A DNA stretch of 15,158 nt, taken from the NCBI GenBank assembly GCA_017633195.1, contig JAGBPV010000076.1, positions 1-15,158 of the forward strand. Reading direction: 5' to 3'. This document shows, piece by piece, positions 1 through 8,450 of the stretch. Made by a program: the position numbers and the translations under genes. Numbering within the stretch: position 1 is the stretch's first letter; the number at the start of each line of letters is the position of its first letter. The notes below the pieces were generated by a model. The model had not been told where the DNA came from. It saw nothing but the letters and a program-made list of their open reading frames with translations, and searched no databases. The stretch comes from a bacterium. GTDB lineage: Bacteria; Bacillota_I; Bacilli_A; Mycoplasmatales; Mycoplasmoidaceae.

Positions 1-1920
1 ATTATTGGTGCATTAGCAATAATTGCTGGTTCTACTGCAGCAGTTACAATTCATTCAAATTCAAAATCATTAACTACAAGTCCTACTAAAGCATCTAGTG
101 ATAATAATAATCCAAATAGTACTTCTAGTTCAAGAAACGATTCAGGCATTGGAACAACCAATTCTAATTCTTCTAGCAATAATAATGGTCCAAATACCAA
201 AAATCAAAATGGGACAACTTCAGGAAAACATGGATCAAATTCAAATAACAATACATCTGGAAGCAATAGTAATAATTCAGGTAGTACTGGTCCAGGACCA
301 GCACCTGGTCCTGGACCAGTTCAAACTAATCCAAAAAATACTCAACCAGAACCTTCACCAACTAGTACGAATAGTAATTCTGATAAAACAATTGTAAGTA
401 AATTAGATTCACTATTAAATAGTTCTATTAATGTTGCAAATTATGATTCAATGAATACTTTAACACCAACTCAAGCACTCAATGAACAAACTAACTTAAC
501 TAATGCAATCAGACAAGCAATATTAAATCAAATTTCTCAAAGTCCATTTGAAGTTGATGGTAATAGTTATAATCCATTTCAAATAGTTGGTGAAATTAAT
601 GTTAAATTACCAAATGCCAATTCATTAAATTCTAATTATAGTGCACAAATTCAAGGGGTAACTTTATCATATAATGGTATTTCTTTAAAAACATCAGATG
701 GAGATTCAACATTTACTATTATTGGTTTTAAACAATCATCATATGAAACTTATATAGAAAATTCCATTTTAAATTGATTAGATTCTGGTCAAAATGTTTT
801 AAATACCTCTAATTCATCATTCACAGATTTAATCCAACAAAATTTATTAATATCTAGTTCAAATACTTTGGAAGAATATTATATTTCTAACAACTATACA
901 AGTTTTAGTGATTTTAAAGTTTCATTTACTCAATTACCACAAAAAGATGCAGAAGCATTAGGATCTTATGCAAATGATTATTGATTAACAATCAGTGCTA
1001 TTTCTAATGAAATAATTAATTTTACTAGTTTAAATAATACAGCATCAGCAAGCTCACAAACTACAACTAATAGTGTATCAGGAGGAACTACATTTACTTG
1101 AGTATTACCATATGCTTTAAGTACTATTAGTTTAAACAATAATAAAACTCAACTTCAACTGTTAGTAAATAGTAGTTATAGTAATTTTACAAATAATGAA
1201 AATTTACCAGTACCATTTGGTTTGTCAATAAATATTACATCTCAAACAAATGAATGATTATCTAATAAAACAATTGCTTTTGATTTTGCAAGTACTAATA
1301 ATCATTATGAATTACCTACAACTTGGGCAGTAGAATTTAATAAATATGCTGATGCTGTAAATTTAATAGATTATGATCTTATAAATAATGTTGCAAATTT
1401 TGCAGGTACAAATAAAAGTGTTTATTCATTTACTTCTTGATTGATTAATACATATATGTGAGCATGAGTAGGAATGTCACCAAGTTATTTTGGCAACTGA
1501 TATATAAATTGATCTTCAAATACATTTAATGGTTATAATTTACTTGAAATTCATTTTATATGTTATGCAGCTATTTGTTGAAGTGCTAATTTAGAATTTG
1601 GTGGAACAAAAACATATGTTACTCCATCAGATGTATGTTACACACTCTTTTTACCATTTAATAAAAAATCAGTGTTTGTTGGTTCTAATAATAAACTTTA
1701 TATAAATGCATTACCAACAGCTGCTATGGATCAAATAGATTTTCCAATTTATTGTGGTTCTTCAATTTCAGATTTAACTACTTATGATTCAATATTTATT
1801 AATGATGGTTGAACAAATATGACTAAGAATTTCACTGATGATAGTAAAATTCAATCACTTAAAAATTTTGAATTTCTTACTTCTATTTCATGAAATGATA
1901 AATTATCAAATCAAAACTAA
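1..1920 (+). CDS. Large surface protein, 5' end cut off by the window
   Basis: Reading frame 1 is open from the first base to TAA at 1918-1920, giving 639 residues once UGA is read as Trp; the true start lies upstream. The first ~19 residues are hydrophobic (IIGALAIIAGSTAAV) and look like the end of a signal peptide or N-terminal membrane anchor. No lipobox Cys is visible in the part present. Residues ~24-130 form a low-complexity linker rich in Ser, Asn, Thr and Gly, with a Gly-Pro block at about 96-107. The rest looks like a folded extracellular region, rich in Asn, Ser and aromatics, with a Trp/Tyr-dense patch at about 480-506. I do not recognise the family. The architecture of anchor, flexible linker and ectodomain fits a mollicute surface antigen or adhesin, which is inference. 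Most Trp codons are TGA, but one TGG occurs near 1324. An intrinsic terminator follows directly. Confidence 0.85.
286..320. repeat. Perfect 15-bp GC-rich inverted repeat inside the surface-protein gene
   Basis: Bases 286-300 (actggtccaggacca) are the exact reverse complement of 306-320, around a 5-nt loop (gcacc). It encodes the Gly-Pro-Gly-Pro-Ala-Pro-Gly-Pro-Gly-Pro block. GGN-CCN codons are naturally self-complementary, which explains part of the symmetry. The GC content is far above the surroundings. Confidence 0.9.
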
Positions 1921-1950
1921 TTGGTTGTTAAATTAACAACAATAAAACTA

Positions 1951-1984
1951 AATAATAATTCCTTAAAAAGAATTGTTATTTTTT
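1951..1984 (+). terminator. Intrinsic terminator of the surface-protein gene
   Basis: An 11-bp stem (aataataattc at 1951-1961 with gaattgttatt at 1970-1980, one G-U pair) closes an 8-nt loop and runs into six Ts (1979-1984). It lies 31 nt after the stop codon. A smaller perfect hairpin (gttgtta/taacaac, 1924-1940) sits just before it but has no T run. Confidence 0.8.
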
Positions 1985-2018
1985 GTATATAAATAAGTTT
2001 TAATTTTAAAGTTTTTTA

Positions 2019-2024
2019 TATAAT
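2019..2024 (+). promoter_or_regulatory. Probable -10 box (TATAAT), start of a near-leaderless transcript
   Basis: A consensus TATAAT lies only 11 nt before the ATG at 2036, so a start site about 7 nt downstream would leave a 5' leader of roughly 5 nt. No Shine-Dalgarno-like sequence and no clear -35 box are visible. The call rests on the -10 match alone in a very AT-rich background. Confidence 0.4.
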
Positions 2025-2035
2025 AAAAAAAGATA

Positions 2036-2479
2036 ATGAAGTATTCAATAGTTTTAAAAAGAATTGATGATCAAGCAAGATTTATTGATTTCATAAATAC
2101 TGGAAATTTATCTGCAACTTTGCTTAATATTTATAAAGAAGTTTGAAATCTTATTTTTGATGAAACATCAGATAAGAAATTTGCACCAACAGTTTTTTTT
2201 AAATTCTTTGTTGTTATTAAACTTATTAATAAATTTTATAAAGCAACTCATAAAAAAAGATTAATTAATCAATATAAAAATTTTGGTTATATATTTGATT
2301 TAATAAAAAGACTTTTGATTTTATTTCATTACTGAGCAAAGCAAGAAAGAGTCCAAATTTATATTTTAAAATATAATACTAATTTGTTATTAGAACCAGA
2401 ACAAATTATTTTAAATAACAATTCAAATTATTTTGTTCAAGAAACAGAAATTGAAAAAAATGAATACAAAAAAATCTAA
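2036..2479 (+). CDS. Hypothetical protein, 147 aa, partner of the DUF2779 gene
   Basis: ATG at 2036 opens a 147-residue frame ending in TAA at 2477-2479, with two internal UGA Trp codons. The protein begins MKYSIVLKRIDDQARFIDF. It is strongly basic and apparently helical, rich in Lys, Ile, Phe and Tyr, with hydrophobic stretches around residues 53-65 and 88-100. There is no signal peptide and no convincing transmembrane pair. I recognise no domain or motif. Its last 20 nt overlap the start of the downstream DUF2779 nuclease gene in another frame, so the two are almost certainly co-transcribed and may be translationally coupled. That suggests a joint role, perhaps as an accessory subunit. The function is unknown. 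The even codon usage and the absence of stops other than UGA make it a real gene. Confidence 0.7.
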
Positions 2480-4505
2480 TCAAATTTTTATTAATAAGTA
2501 TGATTATATGCGTTCTTATACGAGATGTGAATCTGTATGATTTTTAAAGAATGCAGAAATTGAAGCATTAATTACTAATTTATTAAAAAAGAATAAAGAT
2601 GAATCTATTTTTTTAGTAGATGATGAAGATGATCAAAATGATTCAGATAATGAAATTGATAATTATGAAGATTATAGATATAGTTTAATGGATAATGAAT
2701 CATTAAATATTAATGATTTAAATGTTAATAAACAAGAAGAAATTGATCCTAAAATTATTGAAGGTCAAATTATAGATAAAAAAGCTAAAGAGTTTATTTT
2801 AAAGCAATTTGAACATGATATTGTAATTGATTATGATGATCTTAAATATCAAACTATTAAATTTGATAATATTAAAGCCAATGAAGTAACATTATCTGAT
2901 ATTAATTGTTTAATTGCTAAAAATCAAAGATTTATTTTGTTTCAACCCACTTTCATTAACAAAACTGCTAATAATAATTATTATGTAACAAAATGTGATG
3001 CAATAGTTTATTTAAATAAAAATGAATCTTACTTAATCGAAGTAAAAGGAACAACAACAAGTAAAAGGATCCATTTACTTGATTTTTTATTTCAAAAATT
3101 TATTTTATTAAATGAAGAATTACCATTTCAAATTACTGATTATAAACTTTGTTTAGTTGCTTATAAAAGAGCAAAGAAAAATGAAGTTCCTTTTATTCTT
3201 GATGAGTATTGTAATGAAACTAAAACTTTAAGTTATAACCCAGATAATTGAAGAGTGTTTAGTGATAATGAAAAGCAAAAATATAAAAAAGGTAAATATG
3301 AATTAAAAATAAAAGATATTTTAGATGGAACTTTAAGTGAAGACAATCTAACAGATATTTTTTTAGATACTTATAAGAATGAAAATAAAGCTATTAAATG
3401 TGCTGAGAAAAAAGTAAAAGAAGTTAATGAAATGATTGAAGTTTTAAGTTCAACATTTGAAACTAGAATCGATGATTTAAGCAATAAAAAAATGATTAAA
3501 AAAAATATTGTTAAGTTGTTTCCTTGTTTAAATTGCAAATCTACTTATAAAAATTGTGAATATTGACTAAAATGCAGAGATTTATTTAAGTATGAATATA
3601 AAAATGGTAATAAATCACTTCAACCTTTTACTTATTCTGGAAATGTAATAAATTTTGAAACACAATTAAACATATCAAATAATAATCAAAAAAAACCAGA
3701 TGAACAAATTAATTATGAATCTTTTATAAAACCAGAGAAATATCAAAAATTTGTAAACTTATTTCAACATAAAGATCTCATAGATATTAATAAAACAAAA
3801 GAATTATTCGATAAATTACATTCAAAACCAAATCGAGTTTATTTCGATTTTGAATCAATTAATACCGCGATAAGACCAATGGATAATGTTTATCCATTTA
3901 ATCAAATAATTACACAAAATACTGTAATTAAAACAAGAAATTATTATGATGAATATTTTAATGAGAATATGATTATTGATCCTTTAAGAATTGATTTAAA
4001 TTGAATTAAATCAATTATAGACACATTATATGAAGGTGAAGAATATTGATATATTGTTTTTAACAAAAATTTTGAAGCAACAAGATTAAAAGAAATGAAA
4101 GAACTTATTAATTTAACTAATGAAAGTATTGAAACTAAAAATCTTTATGCTAAAAAAATAGACACAATTATTAATAATATTTTTGATCTTGCTGATTTCT
4201 TTAATCCATTTAAAAACCTAATTTTGTTAGATTCATTACATGGATTTTATTCAATTAAAAAAATCCTTGAAATTATTCCAAATGATATTTTATTAAAAGC
4301 AAAAACTAAATCATATCATGATTTACAAATTTATAATGGTGCTGTTGCACAAAATGTAACAACAAAAAGATTTTTTAAATTAATCGATGATTTTGAATGA
4401 AATGAAATTGAAAAGCAACTACAAATTTATTGTCAAAATGATGTAAGAGCAATGATTGCAGTTGAACTTTTTGTTAATTACTTAATAGAAAATTATTGCA
4501 AATAA
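2460..4505 (+). CDS. DUF2779-type protein: RecB/Cas4-like nuclease half plus DEDD-exonuclease-like half
   Basis: The frame runs from ATG at 2460 to TAA at 4503-4505, 681 aa. Near the N-terminus, YTRCESVWFLK (Cys23) resembles the opening of Cas4/RecB-type nucleases. D180 and E194-V-K196, spaced on two presumed beta strands, fit the PD-(D/E)XK active site. Cys356, 359, 366 and 372 form a cluster which, with Cys23, resembles the Fe-S ligands of Cas4/AddB proteins. The C-terminal half begins with YFDFESI (D463, E465), like exonuclease motif I. It continues with a FEATRLKEM segment like motif II, then GFYSIKKIL, SYHDLQIYNGAVA and CQNDVRAM (D661, motif III-like). These blocks match what I know of DUF2779. 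An acidic stretch at 53-72 looks disordered. The domain order suggests a protein that cuts or trims nucleic acid. Substrate and role are unknown. It overlaps the 147-aa gene upstream. Confidence 0.8.
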
Positions 4506-4561
4506 TTATTTGAAAATATTTGAATGTAATTTTATTTAAAATTGTTTAAAAATTATACAAA

Positions 4562-4813
4562 TTAATTTGCTTTTACTTCTTTATTAATTCTTATTGCTGT
4601 TCTTGATTTAATTCTAGCAGCTTTATTCTTATGAATAATACCTTTAGTTTCTAAATTGTCAGCATATGAATCAACAGCACTTAGACTTTCTTGTGTCTTT
4701 TTTGAATTTGCTTGTTTTACTTTTGTTTTTAATGTAGAAATTTTAGAATGATTTTCTATATGAGTTTTTTTATCTTTTTTAGTAGATTTTATGTTTGATT
4801 TAATATTAGCCAT
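4562..4813 (-). CDS. rpsT: 30S ribosomal protein S20
   Basis: An 83-residue, Lys-rich helical protein starting MANIKSNIKSTKKDKK, with the typical S20 opening and the C-terminal pattern KGIIHKNKAARIKSR. Length and composition fit bacterial S20, a primary binder of 16S rRNA in the 30S subunit. The start is supported by an AAGGAA Shine-Dalgarno eight bases upstream. It is a single-gene unit, convergent with the DUF2779 gene (56-nt gap) and divergent from tRNA-Arg. No strong terminator is visible downstream; a weak AT-only hairpin (aatttta/taaaatt) lies near 4529-4544. Confidence 0.95.
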   Translation of the reverse strand: MANIKSNIKSTKKDKKTHIENHSKISTLKTKVKQANSKKTQESLSAVDSYADNLETKGIIHKNKAARIKSRTAIRINKEVKAN

Positions 4814-4821
4814 GAAATTAA

Positions 4822-4848
4822 TTCCTTAATGATTTATCTATGATTATA
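4822..4848 (-). promoter_or_regulatory. rpsT promoter -10 (TATAAT) and ribosome binding site
   Basis: On the minus strand TATAAT lies at 4843-4848 and AAGGAA at 4822-4827, 8 nt before the ATG. A transcript starting about 7 nt after the -10 box would have a leader of about 22 nt containing the Shine-Dalgarno sequence. No convincing -35 box is visible. Confidence 0.55.
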
Positions 4849-4879
4849 TAAATAAAATGACAAAAATTATTTTTTTTAA

Positions 4880-4900
4880 TATAATTTGTTATGTTATTAT
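4880..4900 (+). promoter_or_regulatory. Candidate promoter of tRNA-Arg
   Basis: Two -10-like boxes precede the tRNA: TATAAT at 4880-4885 and TATTAT at 4895-4900, the latter 14 nt before the mature 5' end. Either could serve. AT richness makes chance matches likely. Confidence 0.35.
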
Positions 4901-4914
4901 ATTTAACATATAGT

Positions 4915-4990
4915 GCGCCTGTAGCTCAGTGGATAGAGCATATGCCTTCTAAGCATGTGGTCGTAGGTTCGACTCCTATCAGGCGCGCCA
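4915..4990 (+). tRNA. tRNA-Arg (anticodon UCU)
   Basis: A complete cloverleaf: acceptor gcgcctg/caggcgc, D arm gctc...gagc, anticodon stem tatgc/gcatg with loop cttctaa (anticodon TCT), and T arm with ggttcgactcc. The 3' CCA is encoded. It reads AGA, the main Arg codon seen in these genes. A run of seven Ts follows CCA immediately. Confidence 0.95.
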
Positions 4991-5013
4991 TTTTTTTATA
5001 TTGAGTAATTATA

Positions 5014-5043
5014 ATAAAAAATATAGCATGCAAAGCTATATTT
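5014..5043 (-). terminator. Intrinsic terminator of tRNA-Thr
   Basis: A perfect 9-bp stem (aaatatagc 5019-5027 with gctatattt 5035-5043) has a 7-nt loop. On the minus strand it is followed by six Ts (5016-5021, partly within the stem). The stem begins at the terminal A of the tRNA's encoded CCA. On the plus strand it could also stop tRNA-Arg transcripts, but only three Ts follow there. Confidence 0.7.
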
Positions 5044-5120
5044 GGTGCCTGTTAGCAGATTCGAACTGCTCACCTATTGATTACGAATCAATTGCTCTAA
5101 CCAAATGTAGCTAAACAGGC
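5043..5120 (-). tRNA. tRNA-Thr (anticodon CGU)
   Basis: On the minus strand the acceptor GCCTGTT/AACAGGC pairs perfectly, with discriminator A and encoded CCA. The anticodon stem ATTGA/TCAAT holds loop TTCGTAA (anticodon CGT), and the T arm is GCAGTTCGAATCTGC. The D stem is weak (GCT/AGC plus one mismatch). It would read ACG, a rare Thr codon here. It is convergent with tRNA-Arg and divergent from the glycosyltransferase gene. Confidence 0.93.
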
Positions 5121-5149
5121 ATATATTAAAATAAATTACAATTAATTAT

Positions 5150-6085
5150 ATGAATTATATATACGATTTTAGTATTATTATTCCTGCACACAATGCTACA
5201 GAATATATCAATACAGCATTAGATTCAATTATTTGACAAAATTATGATTTTAAAAAGATTGAAGTGATTGTAATTGATGATGGAAGTAATGACAATTTAA
5301 AAAGCTGGATTCAAGGTTATTTACATAAATATGAAAATATCAAATTTTACACAATTGAATATTTGCATTGAGGTGGAGCAATTAATTTTGTTAGTGCTAA
5401 TAAATTAGCTAATGGTAAATATATCTCAATTCTTGATCCAGATGATAAATTAATTTATGATTGTTTTTCAACCATTGCTAGTCATTTTAATGATGAATCT
5501 ATTGATTTATTTATTTCTGATTTTTATGTGTGAAAAATGAAATGAAGAAGTAATGGAAAGATTATAGATAAATTAAGATATCAAAAAATTATTTTTTCAA
5601 GTGGTAATAAGAATTTTACCAAGAGAAAAAATATTGAAAAAACAAGAACTCCATGAGCAATCAGTTTATGTAAATTTTACAAAAAAGAATTATTTTATAT
5701 TCTTCCAAAATTATTAGAATATATTGATTATCAAGATTGTATTTTTTTTAATAATGCAATTGATATGGTTCATTCTGTTAGATATATTCCAAAAGCCTTA
5801 GGATGATGAAGAAACAAATCAGAAAATTCAATAACAACAAGAAAATGAGATAAATATAATTGTGATGAATGATTAATAACAATTTATAATTTAATCAATC
5901 AAAATGCAAAATTAATTGCATTATTTTATATTTATTACTACATTGATTTTAAAGAATATTTAAAAAGTAGAAATATTAAGATAAGAATACCAAAAAACAT
6001 CAATATGAGATGGATTCCTTATGGGTTAAGACATATTGTAAAATGGTTTTTATTGTTAATTAATAGGTATTATATTGATCATTAA
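5150..6085 (+). CDS. Family 2 glycosyltransferase
   Basis: 311 aa from ATG 5150 to TAA 6083-6085. The GT-A fold signature is clear: FSIIIPAHN at residues 7-15, a VIDDGS nucleotide-binding motif at 41-46, and LDPDDK (DXD metal site, D96-P-D98-D99). An ALGWWR...SENSIT block near 220 matches the C-terminal acceptor-side region. Such enzymes move a sugar from a nucleotide-sugar donor, in mollicutes often onto membrane diacylglycerol or surface polysaccharide. The acceptor cannot be told from sequence. The C-terminal ~35 residues are basic and hydrophobic (RHIVKWFLLLINRYY), suggesting peripheral membrane attachment. There is no Shine-Dalgarno; the ATG is 29 nt from tRNA-Thr. Its stop codon overlaps that of the convergent dehydrogenase-like gene. 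Confidence 0.9.
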
Positions 6086-7248
6086 TTTAATCTTAATATT
6101 AAACTTATTAATTCATCTAATTCAGATTCATTCATTGAATTATCAATTAATAAAATTTTATTAATTACATTAGTTTTTATAACTAGTAATTTTTCTTTTT
6201 TATTCAAAAATAAATTTTTATTTAAATCTACATATCTATCATAAAGCAATAATTTATTCATGATTTCATTTAAAAATTCAATGATTGAATAATTAGTTTT
6301 ATTACCTAATAATTGAAAACTTAAATTATTTAATATTTTTTTAAAAGTTTCATTTAAATTACTTCTTATTTCTAAATATCTAATAGAAAGTAACAATATT
6401 GCATCATTTAAAGATATATTAAAAAAATCGCCTAATTCATAAGCTAATATGTGAATTTTTCAATCTCCAACATTTAATAAATTACTAATTCCATTATTTA
6501 TAGATAAATTAGTTCAAATTAAATTTGCAAGTTTATCATTATTATCAATTTGTTTTGCACTAATAACATCAATTAATGTTTGAATATTACTTAATATATA
6601 ATTTTTTGTTCATTCAAAATTGTTCTTATATAAATATTGTTCTATTGACCTTATGATCATTGCATATATATTTAGATTAATTTCTTCAGTGTTTAAATGT
6701 TTAAAAAGTGAATTATCACTAAATATGTATGATGGCATGCTATTTGCATTAAAAACATATCTATTTATTTGTTCATTTTGTTTTATTTTTAATACACCAG
6801 GAAAGTTATTTTCACTTCCTAATGTAAATTCATTTAAAATACAAAATAATTTTAAAGGGAATTGTACATTAAGATCTAAATTATTAGTAAATTCATTTAA
6901 TGATCTAATTTTTTTATTTGCTATTAAATAATTAAATAATTTAGCAATGTTAATAGCAATTTCTCCACCAAAACTAACTAATGCTTCTGGTAAACCTGTT
7001 TTTATGCATTCTAAATAGTAATTAAATTTCTTTTCATCTAAAATTAAAAAATCTATTATTTCTTCATGATAAATAATTTCATAATATTCACATAATTCTT
7101 TAAATTTTTTTAGTAATTTATTATTTAAATTAATATTTTGCAATATTAAATAAATTTTTTTAATTTTATAGATTCTTAATTTTTGAATTAAATCAACTAC
7201 AAAGTCATTTCCAATTATATATGTGGGTATGATTTGAAATTCAGCCAT
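6082..7248 (-). CDS. Iron-alcohol-dehydrogenase-like protein, second copy, metal site degenerate
   Basis: 388 aa from ATG at 7248 to TAA at 6082-6084, with UGA Trp codons at 6610, 6514 and 6460. The overall plan is that of the iron-dependent alcohol dehydrogenase / glycerol dehydrogenase fold, about 385 aa. SFGGEIAINIAK (93-103) stands for the GGGSxxDxAK nucleotide site, with Asp replaced by Asn. FTLGSENN (141-148) stands for TAGTGSE. YAMIIRSIE (195-203) sits where DALxHxxE is expected, so two metal ligands are Ala196 and Arg200. HILAYELG keeps one His (H266), but the later HG ligand is Leu. It therefore probably cannot hold iron in the usual way and may be inactive or changed in function. 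It starts inside the TAATG overlap with the paralogue before it, implying coupled translation. Confidence 0.75.
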
Positions 7249-8450
7249 TATTTTTCTTCCTTAAAGAATCTATATATTACTTTAGTAAATAAAATTGTTG
7301 CTTTATCTTGAAGTTCTTGATATTCTTCTTTATTAATATCTAATGCATCTAAATAATTTTTTTGATACTGAATAATTGCTTTTTCAATCATATTATTAAT
7401 TAGTTGTTTATTAATTAAATAAAAACTGTTTTCTTTAAATTCAATAAATTTATGTAAATATGTTTTAAATTCATTTAAAGTGTCAAAATCCTTATTAAAC
7501 ATCTTTTTATTTAATTTAATAATATTATCTTTAAATATATGATCTATATTACTTTTTTCTTCACAATAAGCAAAAAATAATTGATTAATTAAATAAGTAT
7601 AATCAAGTCTTAAAAAACCATTTATTCCTAAAAATAAACTCAATAGATCATATGAAAATTTATTATTAAATTTACTTAAGTTGCTTCCATTAAAATAACT
7701 AGCAATCATTAAAATATTTCAAGACTCTTTATGATTGTGATCTTGTTTTAAAGTAATTATTGCTTTAATAATACTGATTAAATTGCAATAATTATAGTTA
7801 TTTGTTCAGCACCAATTTTCTTCTTTAAAATTTAAAATATTATTTAAACAATTTAGAATGATGTATAAAAAATGTTCATTCAATTGTTTATCATTAATGC
7901 TTTTTAAGTATTTTTCATCAAAAATAACAATGCTAGGAATGCTTGTAAAAGATACAACTCCTTGTGCAATCTTTTTTTGATGATTATAAACAATACTTAA
8001 ACCATTACTGCAACTTCCAGTAGTAAATGTTAAAGGAATGCTAACAATAGGATAAGCAGTAGTTTTTAATACTGCTGGATCATTCATATAATGCCATACA
8101 GAATGATGTAATGATTTATTTGGTGCATAAATTGCTAAAATTTTAGCAAAATCAATTGTTTTATTTCCACCAATTGCTATTATTAAATTACTTTTCTTTT
8201 TTTCAAATAAAATGCTTGCTTCAAAAACTTCGTTAGCATCAACTACATTATTTTCTATTTGATAAATAAAATATTGAATTTTTAATTTTTTAATGACATT
8301 AATTGTTTCATTTAATGCTAAAGATGAAAAACCTGATGATGAACAAACAATAAAAATATGTTTAAAATCTTGAGATTTTAATTCATGTTCTAAATTATTT
8401 ATTGGTTCATCATTAATATAAAGTTTTGGAGTTAATTGAAATATTTGCAT
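7248..8450 (-). CDS. Iron-alcohol-dehydrogenase-like protein, first copy, metal site lost
   Basis: 400 aa from ATG at 8450 to TAA at 7248-7250, open through UGA Trp codons at 7806 and 7719. The N-terminal half is the better conserved: LIIAIGGNKTIDFAKIL (residues 89-105) closely matches the NAD(P)-binding GGGSxxDxAK motif, and PIVSIPLTFTTGSCSN (134-149) matches the PTTAGTGSE loop. After IVIFDEKYL, the block that should carry the metal ligands Asp and His reads FLYIILNCLN, so they appear replaced by about Tyr196 and Asn200. The two C-terminal His ligands are also missing (SYDLLSLFLG region). The second half is Lys/Asn/Leu-rich and divergent. The fold could also be read as dehydroquinate-synthase-like, the same superfamily. 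Its start overlaps the smpB stop as TAATG. Probably a diverged NAD-binding protein; the function is unknown. Confidence 0.75.

Noticed and set aside
98..397. Open frame of 99 codons on the plus strand
   Set aside because: It is a shifted shadow of the Ser/Asn-rich linker; its Ile/Gln-only composition is an artefact, and frame 1 is open throughout.
2460..4505. CRISPR-associated Cas4 locus
   Set aside because: The resemblance is limited to the nuclease signature; no direct-repeat array or other cas gene is present, and the C-terminal half is DUF2779-like.
4506..4561. Bidirectional terminator between the DUF2779 gene and rpsT
   Set aside because: Only a short A/T stem (4529-4544) without a proper T run is visible, too weak to annotate.
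6620..6931. Plus-strand open frame of 103 codons
   Set aside because: It lies antisense within the second dehydrogenase-like gene, which has the recognisable motifs; there is no start signal.
6082..8450. Several broken pseudogene fragments
   Set aside because: The breaks are all UGA codons; with UGA as Trp there are two continuous genes of normal family length.
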